A DNA stretch of 8,493 nucleotides, taken from assembly GCA_012797725.1 (NCBI GenBank), contig JAAZON010000604.1:1-8493 (forward strand), given 5' to 3'. Source of the DNA: SAR324 cluster bacterium. GTDB taxonomy: Bacteria > Bdellovibrionota > UBA2361 > JAAZON01. The notes beneath the pieces were generated by a model. It did not search any database and was not told the DNA's origin. It saw only the letters and a program-made list of their open reading frames with translations. Positions 1-6,116 of the stretch are shown one piece after another. Position 1 is the stretch's first letter, and each line of letters starts with the position of its first letter. The position numbers were made by a program, and so were the translations under genes.

Positions 1-1
1 G

Positions 2-535
2 GGGGAGCTTAGAATTGGGAACTCTGATATTGGTATGGCCGTTCAGCCAAATAATCAGGGTGCTATTCCATTTATCAATTGTAGAGATACATCCCTTGAT
101 CCTAACAGTGCTTCCGTTGAGGTGACGAATTATAATCTAAGACACAGGGAAGGCCCAATTAGTGGGAAACTAGACGGGGACGGACGCTATTTTTCGTTTA
201 GGAGGGCTTCTGCTCTTAGGAATTTTGTGACTTTTGATCCCGGTGAAGAAGTTTCAATTTCTCTAAGTCGGAAGAAAGTCAAGGTTCATGACGATTGCCT
301 GGTTCTAATCCTTGAAAGCGATAAGAGACAAATTGTGATTGAAGTGCCTGTCAAGCCTTCGTACTCGAGGATGGATGTTGATTATCGTGCCCATAGAGTA
401 GTTTCATCAGTATTACCTAAGACGGAAGTAAAAGCATCCATTCCTGAATATCTAAGATCTGCGGCAGTCTTGTTGCCTTTAGACGAAATGGTTGGATTTC
501 CATCGCTAAATAGAGCTATTTCGTGCTCGTCTTAA
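2..535 (+). CDS. Unrecognised protein, C-terminal part (5' end outside window)
   Basis: The frame is open from the window edge to a TAA at 533-535, giving about 177 visible codons. The first Met is at base 35, but no Shine-Dalgarno sequence precedes it and the codons before it also read as protein, so the gene most likely starts upstream. The middle third alternates short hydrophobic and charged stretches (for example VSISLSRKKVKV and QIVIEVPVKP), which suggests a beta-rich fold. No signal peptide or membrane segment is visible in this part. I recognise no family. It is the only plus-strand gene and converges with the Nif3-family gene, with 27 bases between the two stop codons and no clear terminator between them. 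That it is coding is likely from its length and composition; its function is unknown. Confidence 0.6.
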   Translation, partial: GELRIGNSDIGMAVQPNNQGAIPFINCRDTSLDPNSASVEVTNYNLRHREGPISGKLDGDGRYFSFRRASALRNFVTFDPGEEVSISLSRKKVKVHDDCLVLILESDKRQIVIEVPVKPSYSRMDVDYRAHRVVSSVLPKTEVKASIPEYLRSAAVLLPLDEMVGFPSLNRAISCSS

Positions 536-562
536 ATGAAGCTTTCTATTCCACCCGTCTTG

Positions 563-1306
563 CTAAACATTACATGGGATATCAACGAAGTGAGTTTCTA
601 TTTTGAATTTTTTAGAAAGAAGCTTCAAGAGATTCTCCACACCAAGCTTCTCGGTATTGTAATGACCTGCGTTTATAAGGTTCATTCCACATTCTTCAAC
701 TCCTCGTACGACATATTCCTGTATGTCCCCACATAGAAGGGTGTCGGCACCAGCCACAAATGCGCCCTCATATGAGGGGGATGCTCCTCCAGAAATAACG
801 CATACTTTTCTGATCATCTTCGGACCGTAATCCAATATCATTGACTGTGTTTTGAGAAGCATGTTCACTTTGCGTAAGAAATCATCGCGTTTGAGTGCTC
901 TGTTCAGCTCACCAATGAAGCCCACATCGTATGGTTTTAGGTTTTTTAGGCCAAGCAATCTGCATAGGCTAGCATTGTTACCAATTTGAGGATGCGCATC
1001 TAAGGGAAGATGAAAGCCGCACAAGTTTAAGTCATTCTCTAGAATAGTTTTCAAGCGTAATTTGGTTACTCCTCTTATGACAGGCGGCTGCGGAATGGAA
1101 TTGCCAAAGAAACCATGGTGAACAATTAACATCTGAGCTTTTAACCTTAGCGCTTCTTCGATTAGACGCGTTGAGATGCTTACTCCACCCACAATTCTCT
1201 GGACTTCAGATTTTCCCTCGACTTGAAGTCCATTATGACAGTAGTCATTAAAATTTTTTGTTCGTAGATATTCTTCGCAGAAATGAATAATCTTATCTCT
1301 AAACAT
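563..1306 (-). CDS. Nif3/YbgI-family dinuclear metal-centre protein
   Basis: This is a Nif3-like protein, a family of conserved cytosolic toroidal hexamers with a two-metal site. Members are often annotated GTP cyclohydrolase 1 type 2, but their physiological role is poorly settled. Counting from the ATG at 1306 it has 247 residues, the length of the short (YbgI-like) family form. Visible motifs are NDYCHNGLQVEG near residues 20-31, the HH pair at 63-64 in IVHHGFF, HLPLDAHPQIGNN near 99-111 (Asp103), GDIQEYVV near 193-200, and GHYNTE at 214-219 (His215, Glu219). All expected metal ligands are present. The frame opens further to a GTG at 1384, but that start would overlap the preceding gene and add 26 residues with no family match, so ATG 1306 is preferred even though its ribosome site is weak. 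It ends in TAG. It lies 49 bases after the 129-residue hypothetical gene and may be co-transcribed with it. Confidence 0.93.
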   Translation of the reverse strand: MFRDKIIHFCEEYLRTKNFNDYCHNGLQVEGKSEVQRIVGGVSISTRLIEEALRLKAQMLIVHHGFFGNSIPQPPVIRGVTKLRLKTILENDLNLCGFHLPLDAHPQIGNNASLCRLLGLKNLKPYDVGFIGELNRALKRDDFLRKVNMLLKTQSMILDYGPKMIRKVCVISGGASPSYEGAFVAGADTLLCGDIQEYVVRGVEECGMNLINAGHYNTEKLGVENLLKLLSKKFKIETHFVDIPCNV

Positions 1307-1355
1307 GGAGCCCTGATCCGATCTTGGAAAATTGTTATTAATTACGGTACTAAAA

Positions 1356-1745
1356 TTATCTCTGTTTAGGAACAGATCGCCCACGGCTTTTCAGAAATTT
1401 GATCCCGAGGCTAACATCGATTTCGACTGATTCGCTGGGGAAGCTATCAGATGCAAACGCAAATAAATCTATGCGGACACCATGCCTTGTTAGGCTTCCA
1501 TTTGGAGTATCGATCGTCTGTTTCACAAGAGCATAGGTTCTGTAGGCACCAGAAGGTTCCCTGTCTATGATTCCCTCCATAGCCTTTCTTATTAACTCCA
1601 CTTGTTCAGAGACGTTTGTATGTTCGGTAATATTATTCCTAGTTTGTCCTGTGGGAATATCCAGCGATGAAAGGGAGGCACCCTCTGATCCCGTAGCTTC
1701 TTCATCTGGAGTGTTTGAATTTTCTGGGCCGAATTCCATACACAT
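1356..1745 (-). CDS. Hypothetical protein, 129 residues
   Basis: A complete ORF runs from ATG 1745 to TAA; Met3 (1739) is an alternative start. No good Shine-Dalgarno sequence precedes either, and an in-frame TGA lies just upstream, so the gene cannot extend. Residues 1-40 are rich in Ser, Thr, Glu, Asn and Pro and look disordered. Residues 45-60 look helical (SEQVELIRKAMEGIID). The remainder could be a small alpha/beta domain with a predicted strand around RHGVRIDLFAFA. No signal peptide, membrane segment or known motif is seen. It lies between the glycosyltransferase gene (91 bases) and the Nif3-family gene (49 bases) on the same strand, so it is probably part of one transcript. The plus-strand frame over the same bases shows no family signal. 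The function is unknown. Confidence 0.6.
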   Translation of the reverse strand: MCMEFGPENSNTPDEEATGSEGASLSSLDIPTGQTRNNITEHTNVSEQVELIRKAMEGIIDREPSGAYRTYALVKQTIDTPNGSLTRHGVRIDLFAFASDSFPSESVEIDVSLGIKFLKSRGRSVPKQR

Positions 1746-1836
1746 ATTGACTAATATTCATTCAAGACTTTCTGATTCTAACATTAAATGCTCCAATAAG
1801 CTAATTTCTGAAGCTAAATATTCTTAGGAAAGGAGT

Positions 1837-4773
1837 TTATTGCTGCTTAAGCGAGTCTGATTCAGAGATCGCAACATACGAGATCTCTTGAGGTTCTTCG
1901 CGGGAGCTTGGGGTATTGCCCAGGACCTGTTGAAGGGCTCTTCTTTTTTGGAGTAAGTCTTTAAGTTCCTTTGCTCCTTGATGGGACGGGAAAGAAGTTA
2001 GTAACTTATCACAGATATCAGCAGCCAGCTCGTATCTGTTGAGTTTATATAAGCAGCCCGCATAACAGTATTGCATATCAGTATTCTCAGGGAACTCGCT
2101 TACATAATTTCTCAGAATGGGTTCAAGTTCTTTGAAATTTCCGAGACTGTGTGCACATGTAACTAATTTGTTAATTGAAATAAGGTGGTATGGTTCTTCT
2201 ATAAGAGCTTCTACGAATAAATCATGAGCCTTGTTCAAATTGCCTTCTTCCATATAGCACATTCCCAAACCACTCAGTGAGCGTGCGTCATTGGGAGAGA
2301 GCCTTAAGGCCTCTTCGAATAATTCTTTGGCTTGTGCCTCATTTCCCTCGGCCATATAAAGTGCGGCTTGAGAGCTTAAGGAGCGTTCATGAAAGTTGCT
2401 CATTTGTTGTGCTCTATGGAATAAATCATGTGCGAGCTCGAAGTTTCCCTCTTTTGCAGCTAGTTCACCTTTTTCAACCGTACTTTGATAATCCGGATAA
2501 ATAGATGCCATATCATAGAGACCATCAAGCTCAAAAGCCTTGGTATCTGTTTTTTTACCAATTGCAGATCCTTTGATTTTTGAGGGTGTGAAACCGAATT
2601 GTTTATAGATGGCGAGTAATTTTTGACCTATCTTTGCCCAGTTGTAATTTTCGCAATAAGCATTTGCCCGTCTCTTGATCTCCTCTCTAAGGGGGTCGTT
2701 CGAGAGAAGCAATTCAACTGCAAGTTCTGGGGGATATCCCCCCGTGATGTGAAAGACTGCATCTTCAAAGCACATAAATGGCGGAGCAAGAGATGTTACA
2801 ACCACAGCGCGAGCCCCAATCGCAAGGGCGCAGGCTCCTGAAGCTTCAAAATAATTCGAGCGATAATTCATCATCACAATATCGGATGCGGCTAGATATT
2901 CCATGACCTCTTCGTCATCCAGAAAGCGATCGAGGAATTTTATTTGTTCTGAAACATTTATTTTTCTTGCGAAATCCTTAAGAGCAAGCAAATATTCCAT
3001 GCTACTAGGATCGGATTCGTTGCTTCTGCCAGCAATAATCCCAAGGGCATCGATTCCTTTTTGTCTTAGGTGAGCAACCGCCTCAATCATGCCCTCCATG
3101 CCTTTATGAGCTTGTACAAAACCAAAGCAGGTGATTATTTTCTTTTCGGTTGGAAGTGAGTATTTCTTTCTTAATGCAATTTTCTCTTTATCGCTCCTCT
3201 CGGGACGTACATCAACTCCATGGGGAAGAACATAGGTGCTTTCAGCTTTAGCCCCGTTTGCAACAGCTTCCATGCGATTCTCTTTGGTATGAACAATAAC
3301 GCCGTCCGAGGTTTGCACTAGGTATTGCAAATTTTGATCGAGAGTGAAGGTATTATGTAAATGTGCTAAGACGACGATCCCCTTTTCTTGTAGTTCTTTG
3401 AGGAATTGAGCAAAAAGCGGTTCTGGGAAAAATCGTGATTGGCAATTTAAATGAAGTAGTTTTATGTTGTACTTGTCGATTGCTAGCAGAAGCCTCGAGA
3501 AGTCACTGCTTCCACGTTTCCAACATCTTTCTACAAAGGGTTCATCCGGGGCAGTAGGGGGTTGCTCGATGTCTTCAGCTAAAACCACGTAAGTTCCTTC
3601 TGGTAACTTGGTTGCAAGATATTTCCCGTAAGTTGCAAGTCCACACTGCTGGTTCCAGGTGGAAAGGAAGCCAATTAACCCATTGTGCTTTGAATGGGAC
3701 TTTGGAGTAGAGCCCTCACAAAGGGCAGTGACTTTTTCTACTACACGCTCCCATGTGAAAGTCTTTCTTGCGAAGCTCAAAGCTTCTTTAGACATATCTT
3801 TAAGGCGCTCTGGATTTGAAAGAAGCTCAGCAAGGGATTTTGTCAGGGCGTCCTCGCTAATTTCATCCACCAAGAGCCCTGTTTTCCCTGGAAGCATCCC
3901 TTCTCCGAGGCCCCCAACATTGAAGGCAAGCACAGGGCACCCTGTAACTTGTGCCTCAAGTGATACTAACGGAAAGGGATCGAACCAAATGGATGGAATC
4001 ACGCAGATGCCTGCTTCCTGGTAGGCTTTAGCAATGCTTGCCTGGGGAGTTTTCCCATGGAAATGAATGCCAGGTAAGAGCCTTTCAATTTCCTGTTCAT
4101 CAAAGAGTTTTTCTCGTCCCCAAAGATCGGCGCTTCCATATACATCAAGCTTGAGTTCTGGGAACTGATTCTTCAGTCGAGCAAATGAATTTATTAAGAG
4201 GTGAATTCCTTTGTCTTGAATTAATGCACCAACAAAGATAAGGCGTTTGTAATCTCTCTTCTCAGGATCAGCAGCTTGAAAAAGATCGAGATCTGCTCCG
4301 TTATGAATAACTGTGATCTTCGCAGGATCAGCACCTGCTGCCGTGAAGACTCGAGCCTGTGCATGAGATACGCATAAGATGTGATCTGCAATTTGACACA
4401 AAATCTCAGGTTTAATTCCAGTGTCGCTTCCTGCTCTATCATGCGTAATAAGAGTGCGTGACACACATTGGCTTTCGTCCTTAGAGACGAACAAAGGCAG
4501 TGCCCGACCTGCACTGATAAGATGATATGAGCCAAGCTCACGAGCCCTAGTGATTATTTTGTTCACATCGAAGTTTGGACCCAGATCCCAGAATTCAACC
4601 CCATCGGCTGTAGTTTCGCTACTGTCTAAGATGCCAGCGACAACAACCCTTCTACCAGTTTTGGCCAAGTAACGAGCCAGAAAAAGCGTTGCCATTTCAG
4701 CTCCACTATTTATGCCATGAACGCGGAGGGTGTGATCTTTGTGTATGAGTAAATAGCAATTAGAAGGCAGCAC
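1837..4773 (-). CDS. Tandem GT4-type glycosyltransferases fused to TPR repeats
   Basis: A 978-residue three-part protein. Residues about 15-352 form a GT-B/GT4-like unit: a glycine-containing N-terminal loop (HGINSGAEMATL), VIHNGADLDLF at 155-165, FVGALIQDKGIHLL at 180-193, and the acceptor/donor motif DPFPLVSLEA at 265-274, where Asp265 takes the first place of the usual E-x7-E pair and Glu273 the second. Residues about 365-725 form a second unit: FLSTWNQQCGLATYGKYL at 369-386, HLHNTF at 471-476, VLPHGVD at 515-521, CFGFVQAHKGMEGMIEA at 549-565 and EASGACALAIGA at 643-654. Residues about 765-940 carry roughly five TPR-like helical hairpins (for example NEAQAKELFEEALRLSPNDA). No signal peptide or membrane segment is seen, so it is probably cytosolic and uses nucleotide-activated sugars. 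The GTG start is supported by AAAGGA six bases upstream. Substrate is unknown; TPRs suggest protein or multi-partner binding, and the neighbouring pilus gene makes a surface target possible. Confidence 0.93.
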   Translation of the reverse strand: MLPSNCYLLIHKDHTLRVHGINSGAEMATLFLARYLAKTGRRVVVAGILDSSETTADGVEFWDLGPNFDVNKIITRARELGSYHLISAGRALPLFVSKDESQCVSRTLITHDRAGSDTGIKPEILCQIADHILCVSHAQARVFTAAGADPAKITVIHNGADLDLFQAADPEKRDYKRLIFVGALIQDKGIHLLINSFARLKNQFPELKLDVYGSADLWGREKLFDEQEIERLLPGIHFHGKTPQASIAKAYQEAGICVIPSIWFDPFPLVSLEAQVTGCPVLAFNVGGLGEGMLPGKTGLLVDEISEDALTKSLAELLSNPERLKDMSKEALSFARKTFTWERVVEKVTALCEGSTPKSHSKHNGLIGFLSTWNQQCGLATYGKYLATKLPEGTYVVLAEDIEQPPTAPDEPFVERCWKRGSSDFSRLLLAIDKYNIKLLHLNCQSRFFPEPLFAQFLKELQEKGIVVLAHLHNTFTLDQNLQYLVQTSDGVIVHTKENRMEAVANGAKAESTYVLPHGVDVRPERSDKEKIALRKKYSLPTEKKIITCFGFVQAHKGMEGMIEAVAHLRQKGIDALGIIAGRSNESDPSSMEYLLALKDFARKINVSEQIKFLDRFLDDEEVMEYLAASDIVMMNYRSNYFEASGACALAIGARAVVVTSLAPPFMCFEDAVFHITGGYPPELAVELLLSNDPLREEIKRRANAYCENYNWAKIGQKLLAIYKQFGFTPSKIKGSAIGKKTDTKAFELDGLYDMASIYPDYQSTVEKGELAAKEGNFELAHDLFHRAQQMSNFHERSLSSQAALYMAEGNEAQAKELFEEALRLSPNDARSLSGLGMCYMEEGNLNKAHDLFVEALIEEPYHLISINKLVTCAHSLGNFKELEPILRNYVSEFPENTDMQYCYAGCLYKLNRYELAADICDKLLTSFPSHQGAKELKDLLQKRRALQQVLGNTPSSREEPQEISYVAISESDSLKQQ

Positions 4774-4795
4774 TTCGAATCCTTTATAAAAAAGT

Positions 4796-4801
4796 AGTAT
4801 A
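4796..4801 (-). promoter_or_regulatory. Possible -10 element before the glycosyltransferase gene
   Basis: Read on the minus strand this is TATACT, five of six matches to TATAAT, lying 22 bases before the GTG start. No convincing -35 hexamer is found at 16-18 bases. It is suggestive because a hairpin lies between the cpaB-like gene and this one, which would call for a separate promoter. Confidence 0.2.
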
Positions 4802-4872
4802 ATTTGGATGCAGTTATGCGTGTGAAAGTCGCGATTTTAAAAACAGACTACTCGGGGACTTAAGGAGCAATA

Positions 4873-4896
4873 CTTGGATTGCTGAAGCAATCCAAG
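4873..4896 (-). terminator. Perfect 10-bp hairpin downstream of the cpaB-like gene
   Basis: CTTGGATTGC and GCAATCCAAG pair perfectly around a four-base loop (TTCA on the minus strand). It sits 28 bases after the second stop of the cpaB-like frame and 99 bases before the glycosyltransferase start. On the minus strand it is followed by TATTGCTCC and on the plus strand by GAGTTACTTT, so neither side has a proper T-run. It may be a weak terminator, an RNA 3'-end stabiliser or an attenuator. The structure is certain; its role is inferred. Confidence 0.4.
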
Positions 4897-4924
4897 AGTT
4901 ACTTTAAGTTCCAGAATTTATTAT

Positions 4925-5158
4925 CTACTTCTTAACTAACTTGCCGCCAATTAATGCCCATTCTTCAACTTCGCCTTTGGCATTTCTTATCCGAATTGTA
5001 CCTTCGTTGTTTGGGTCTTCGCGTTTTTGACCTGAAAGCAAATCATGGAAAGTCAGAGATCCAGTTGTTCCTGCTGTTTGGCCAGTGTCGGTAGCACCAC
5101 GAAGATGCAGGACTATCTGCCCAGTTGTAGATGCAAGGCTAATTTTTTGCGCATCCTT
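4925..5158 (-). other. In-frame continuation of the cpaB-like gene beyond an internal TAG
   Basis: After the TAG at 5159-5161 the same frame stays open for 77 codons to another TAG at 4925-4927. It begins KDAQKISLASTTGQIVLHLR, which is what follows the VTLLV(S/T) strand in CpaB/RcpC proteins, where a residue then [ED/KD]AxK(I/L)xLAxxxG is typical. It ends with a Gly/Lys-rich tail (ALIGGKLVKK). No ATG, GTG or well-placed TTG start lies near its beginning; the first TTG is codon 40 of the segment. It therefore would be made only by readthrough of the TAG, or not at all if the gene is broken. The lack of further stops or frameshifts points to readthrough, a very recent nonsense change or a base-call error. 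Confidence 0.75.
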
Positions 5159-5872
5159 CTAAGAAACGAGTAGGGTAACTGTAGTTGGTACTACCGCTGC
5201 CGTTCCAACGTTTTGCCCTTCCACTTGACGCTCAGCCGAGAGGATTTTCGCATTTTGAACTAGTAACGTTGCTGTTTGTTCGCCGGTTATATTTGAGACC
5301 CAATGCACATCTACATTAGCGCCGGGGTTGGCCCATCCTTCAACAGCACTTGTTGCGTTAACATTTATTGTGACCGCACGGAAACCTACTGGGATTTTTG
5401 CTGATACTTGATTTGGAGGCCGAACGGCGGTAAAGAGATCTTTTACTAAGGGCTGATTGGCAGCAAGGATTGAGCGAGGGTAGAGATTTCGGATTTCCTC
5501 GAAGGAACGAACAGCATCTTCCGAAACAGACATGGCTGGTTTTTCAATCATCTTGAACATCTGAGGATCTAGGCTTTTCCCTGCCTCAATTTCTTGAACA
5601 GGCACAAGAACATTAGCCATAGGAACAGGAGCCTCTTTTGCTGGCTCAGTTACGACAACTACTCGCTCTTTGACTTCCGATTTTGCTTTGCTTGTTTCCT
5701 TTAAAAGTATTGCCACAAGCATTACAAAAACAAGTACGAAGGCTAGTGATGCTAATGCAAGGACTGCATTTTTATTCTTTCTTTTTGTCCTGCCACCGAA
5801 GGAGCCTTTCTTAAGTCCTGCAATGTCAAAATCTGTGTCAGAGGTCTTCCAATCTTTTGTTGATATAGCCAT
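5159..5872 (-). CDS. cpaB: CpaB/RcpC-family Flp pilus assembly protein, stopped early by TAG
   Basis: CpaB/RcpC proteins are periplasmic or inner-membrane-anchored parts of Flp (tight adherence) pilus machines. This ORF gives 237 residues. Residues 1-35 are cytosolic and basic near the end (GGRTKRKNKN), 36-57 form one membrane helix (AVLALASLAFVLVFVMLVAI), and 85-148 fit the SAF domain (NVLVPVQEIEAGKSLDPQMF, then ILAANQPLVKDL). Residues 158-237 match the RcpC domain: IPVGFRAVTINVNATSAVEG, then NPGANVDVHWVS, then TATLLVQNAKILSAE and VPTTVTLLVS. The stop falls inside this last conserved strand-helix block, and 77 more in-frame codons follow, so the expected full product is about 315 residues. 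The start ATG at 5872 has GAGG eight bases upstream. No other pilus genes are in the window, so it is either an isolated copy or at the edge of a dispersed set. Confidence 0.85.
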   Translation of the reverse strand: MAISTKDWKTSDTDFDIAGLKKGSFGGRTKRKNKNAVLALASLAFVLVFVMLVAILLKETSKAKSEVKERVVVVTEPAKEAPVPMANVLVPVQEIEAGKSLDPQMFKMIEKPAMSVSEDAVRSFEEIRNLYPRSILAANQPLVKDLFTAVRPPNQVSAKIPVGFRAVTINVNATSAVEGWANPGANVDVHWVSNITGEQTATLLVQNAKILSAERQVEGQNVGTAAVVPTTVTLLVS

Positions 5873-6004
5873 TATAAACCCTCTTAGAAACCCTGATGAG
5901 AACGAGATCCTTTTCCAAGATCCACCAACCTACATCTATCTGTTCTGCTCATGTCCAATAATGCTTCAGTAAAATTCGGCATTTTCACAAATTTACTTAA
6001 TGAT

Positions 6005-6028
6005 TTAAGAATTATTAGCATTTCTTAA
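6005..6028. promoter_or_regulatory. Dyad TTAAGAA-N10-TTCTTAA upstream of the cpaB-like gene
   Basis: A perfect seven-base inverted repeat with a ten-base spacer lies about 130 bases upstream of the cpaB-like start, in an AT-rich gap. It could be an operator or a weak hairpin. AT-rich dyads of this size also arise by chance, so this is a low-confidence call. Confidence 0.2.
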
Positions 6029-6080
6029 GTTCTGCAAAGCAAATAAGCAGTCAAATCAATTAATTATAAAACCACGCTTT

Positions 6081-6104
6081 AGGTCAATGCTAAAGCATTG
6101 ACCT
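6081..6104 (+). terminator. Perfect 10-bp hairpin after the globin-receptor gene
   Basis: AGGTCAATGC and GCATTGACCT pair perfectly around TAAA. It lies 12 bases beyond the TGA of the globin-chemoreceptor gene. The T-run (GTTTTT, 6105-6110) is on the plus-strand side, so as a classic intrinsic terminator it would stop plus-strand transcription, although no plus-strand gene precedes it. For the minus-strand receptor transcript the hairpin is followed by AAAGCGTGGTTTT, a delayed and weak U-tract. It most likely marks the end of the receptor unit; a block to antisense transcription is also possible. Confidence 0.5.
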
Positions 6105-6116
6105 GTTTTTCCCATC

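Noticed and set aside
536..736. A 66-codon plus-strand ORF starting right after the first gene's stop
   Set aside because: It is antisense to the conserved C-terminus of the Nif3-family gene, with no independent support.
1307..1384. Upstream GTG start giving the Nif3-family protein 26 more residues
   Set aside because: It would overlap the preceding ORF, and the ATG at 1306 gives the normal family length and the expected ligand positions.
3659..4024. A 121-codon plus-strand ORF
   Set aside because: It is antisense to the conserved GT4 motifs, and composition does not suggest a real protein.
4221..4541. A 106-codon minus-strand ORF in another frame
   Set aside because: It lies wholly inside the clear glycosyltransferase domain and is a shadow frame.
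4925..5161. Reassignment of TAG to an amino acid across the genome
   Set aside because: The Nif3-family gene ends with TAG at its expected C-terminus, and the cpaB-like frame itself ends with TAG, so a normal stop meaning is the simpler reading.
5884..5982. A 32-codon minus-strand ORF ending 11 bases before the cpaB-like start
   Set aside because: It has no Shine-Dalgarno sequence, unremarkable composition and no family signal; it could be a leader peptide, but nothing supports that.
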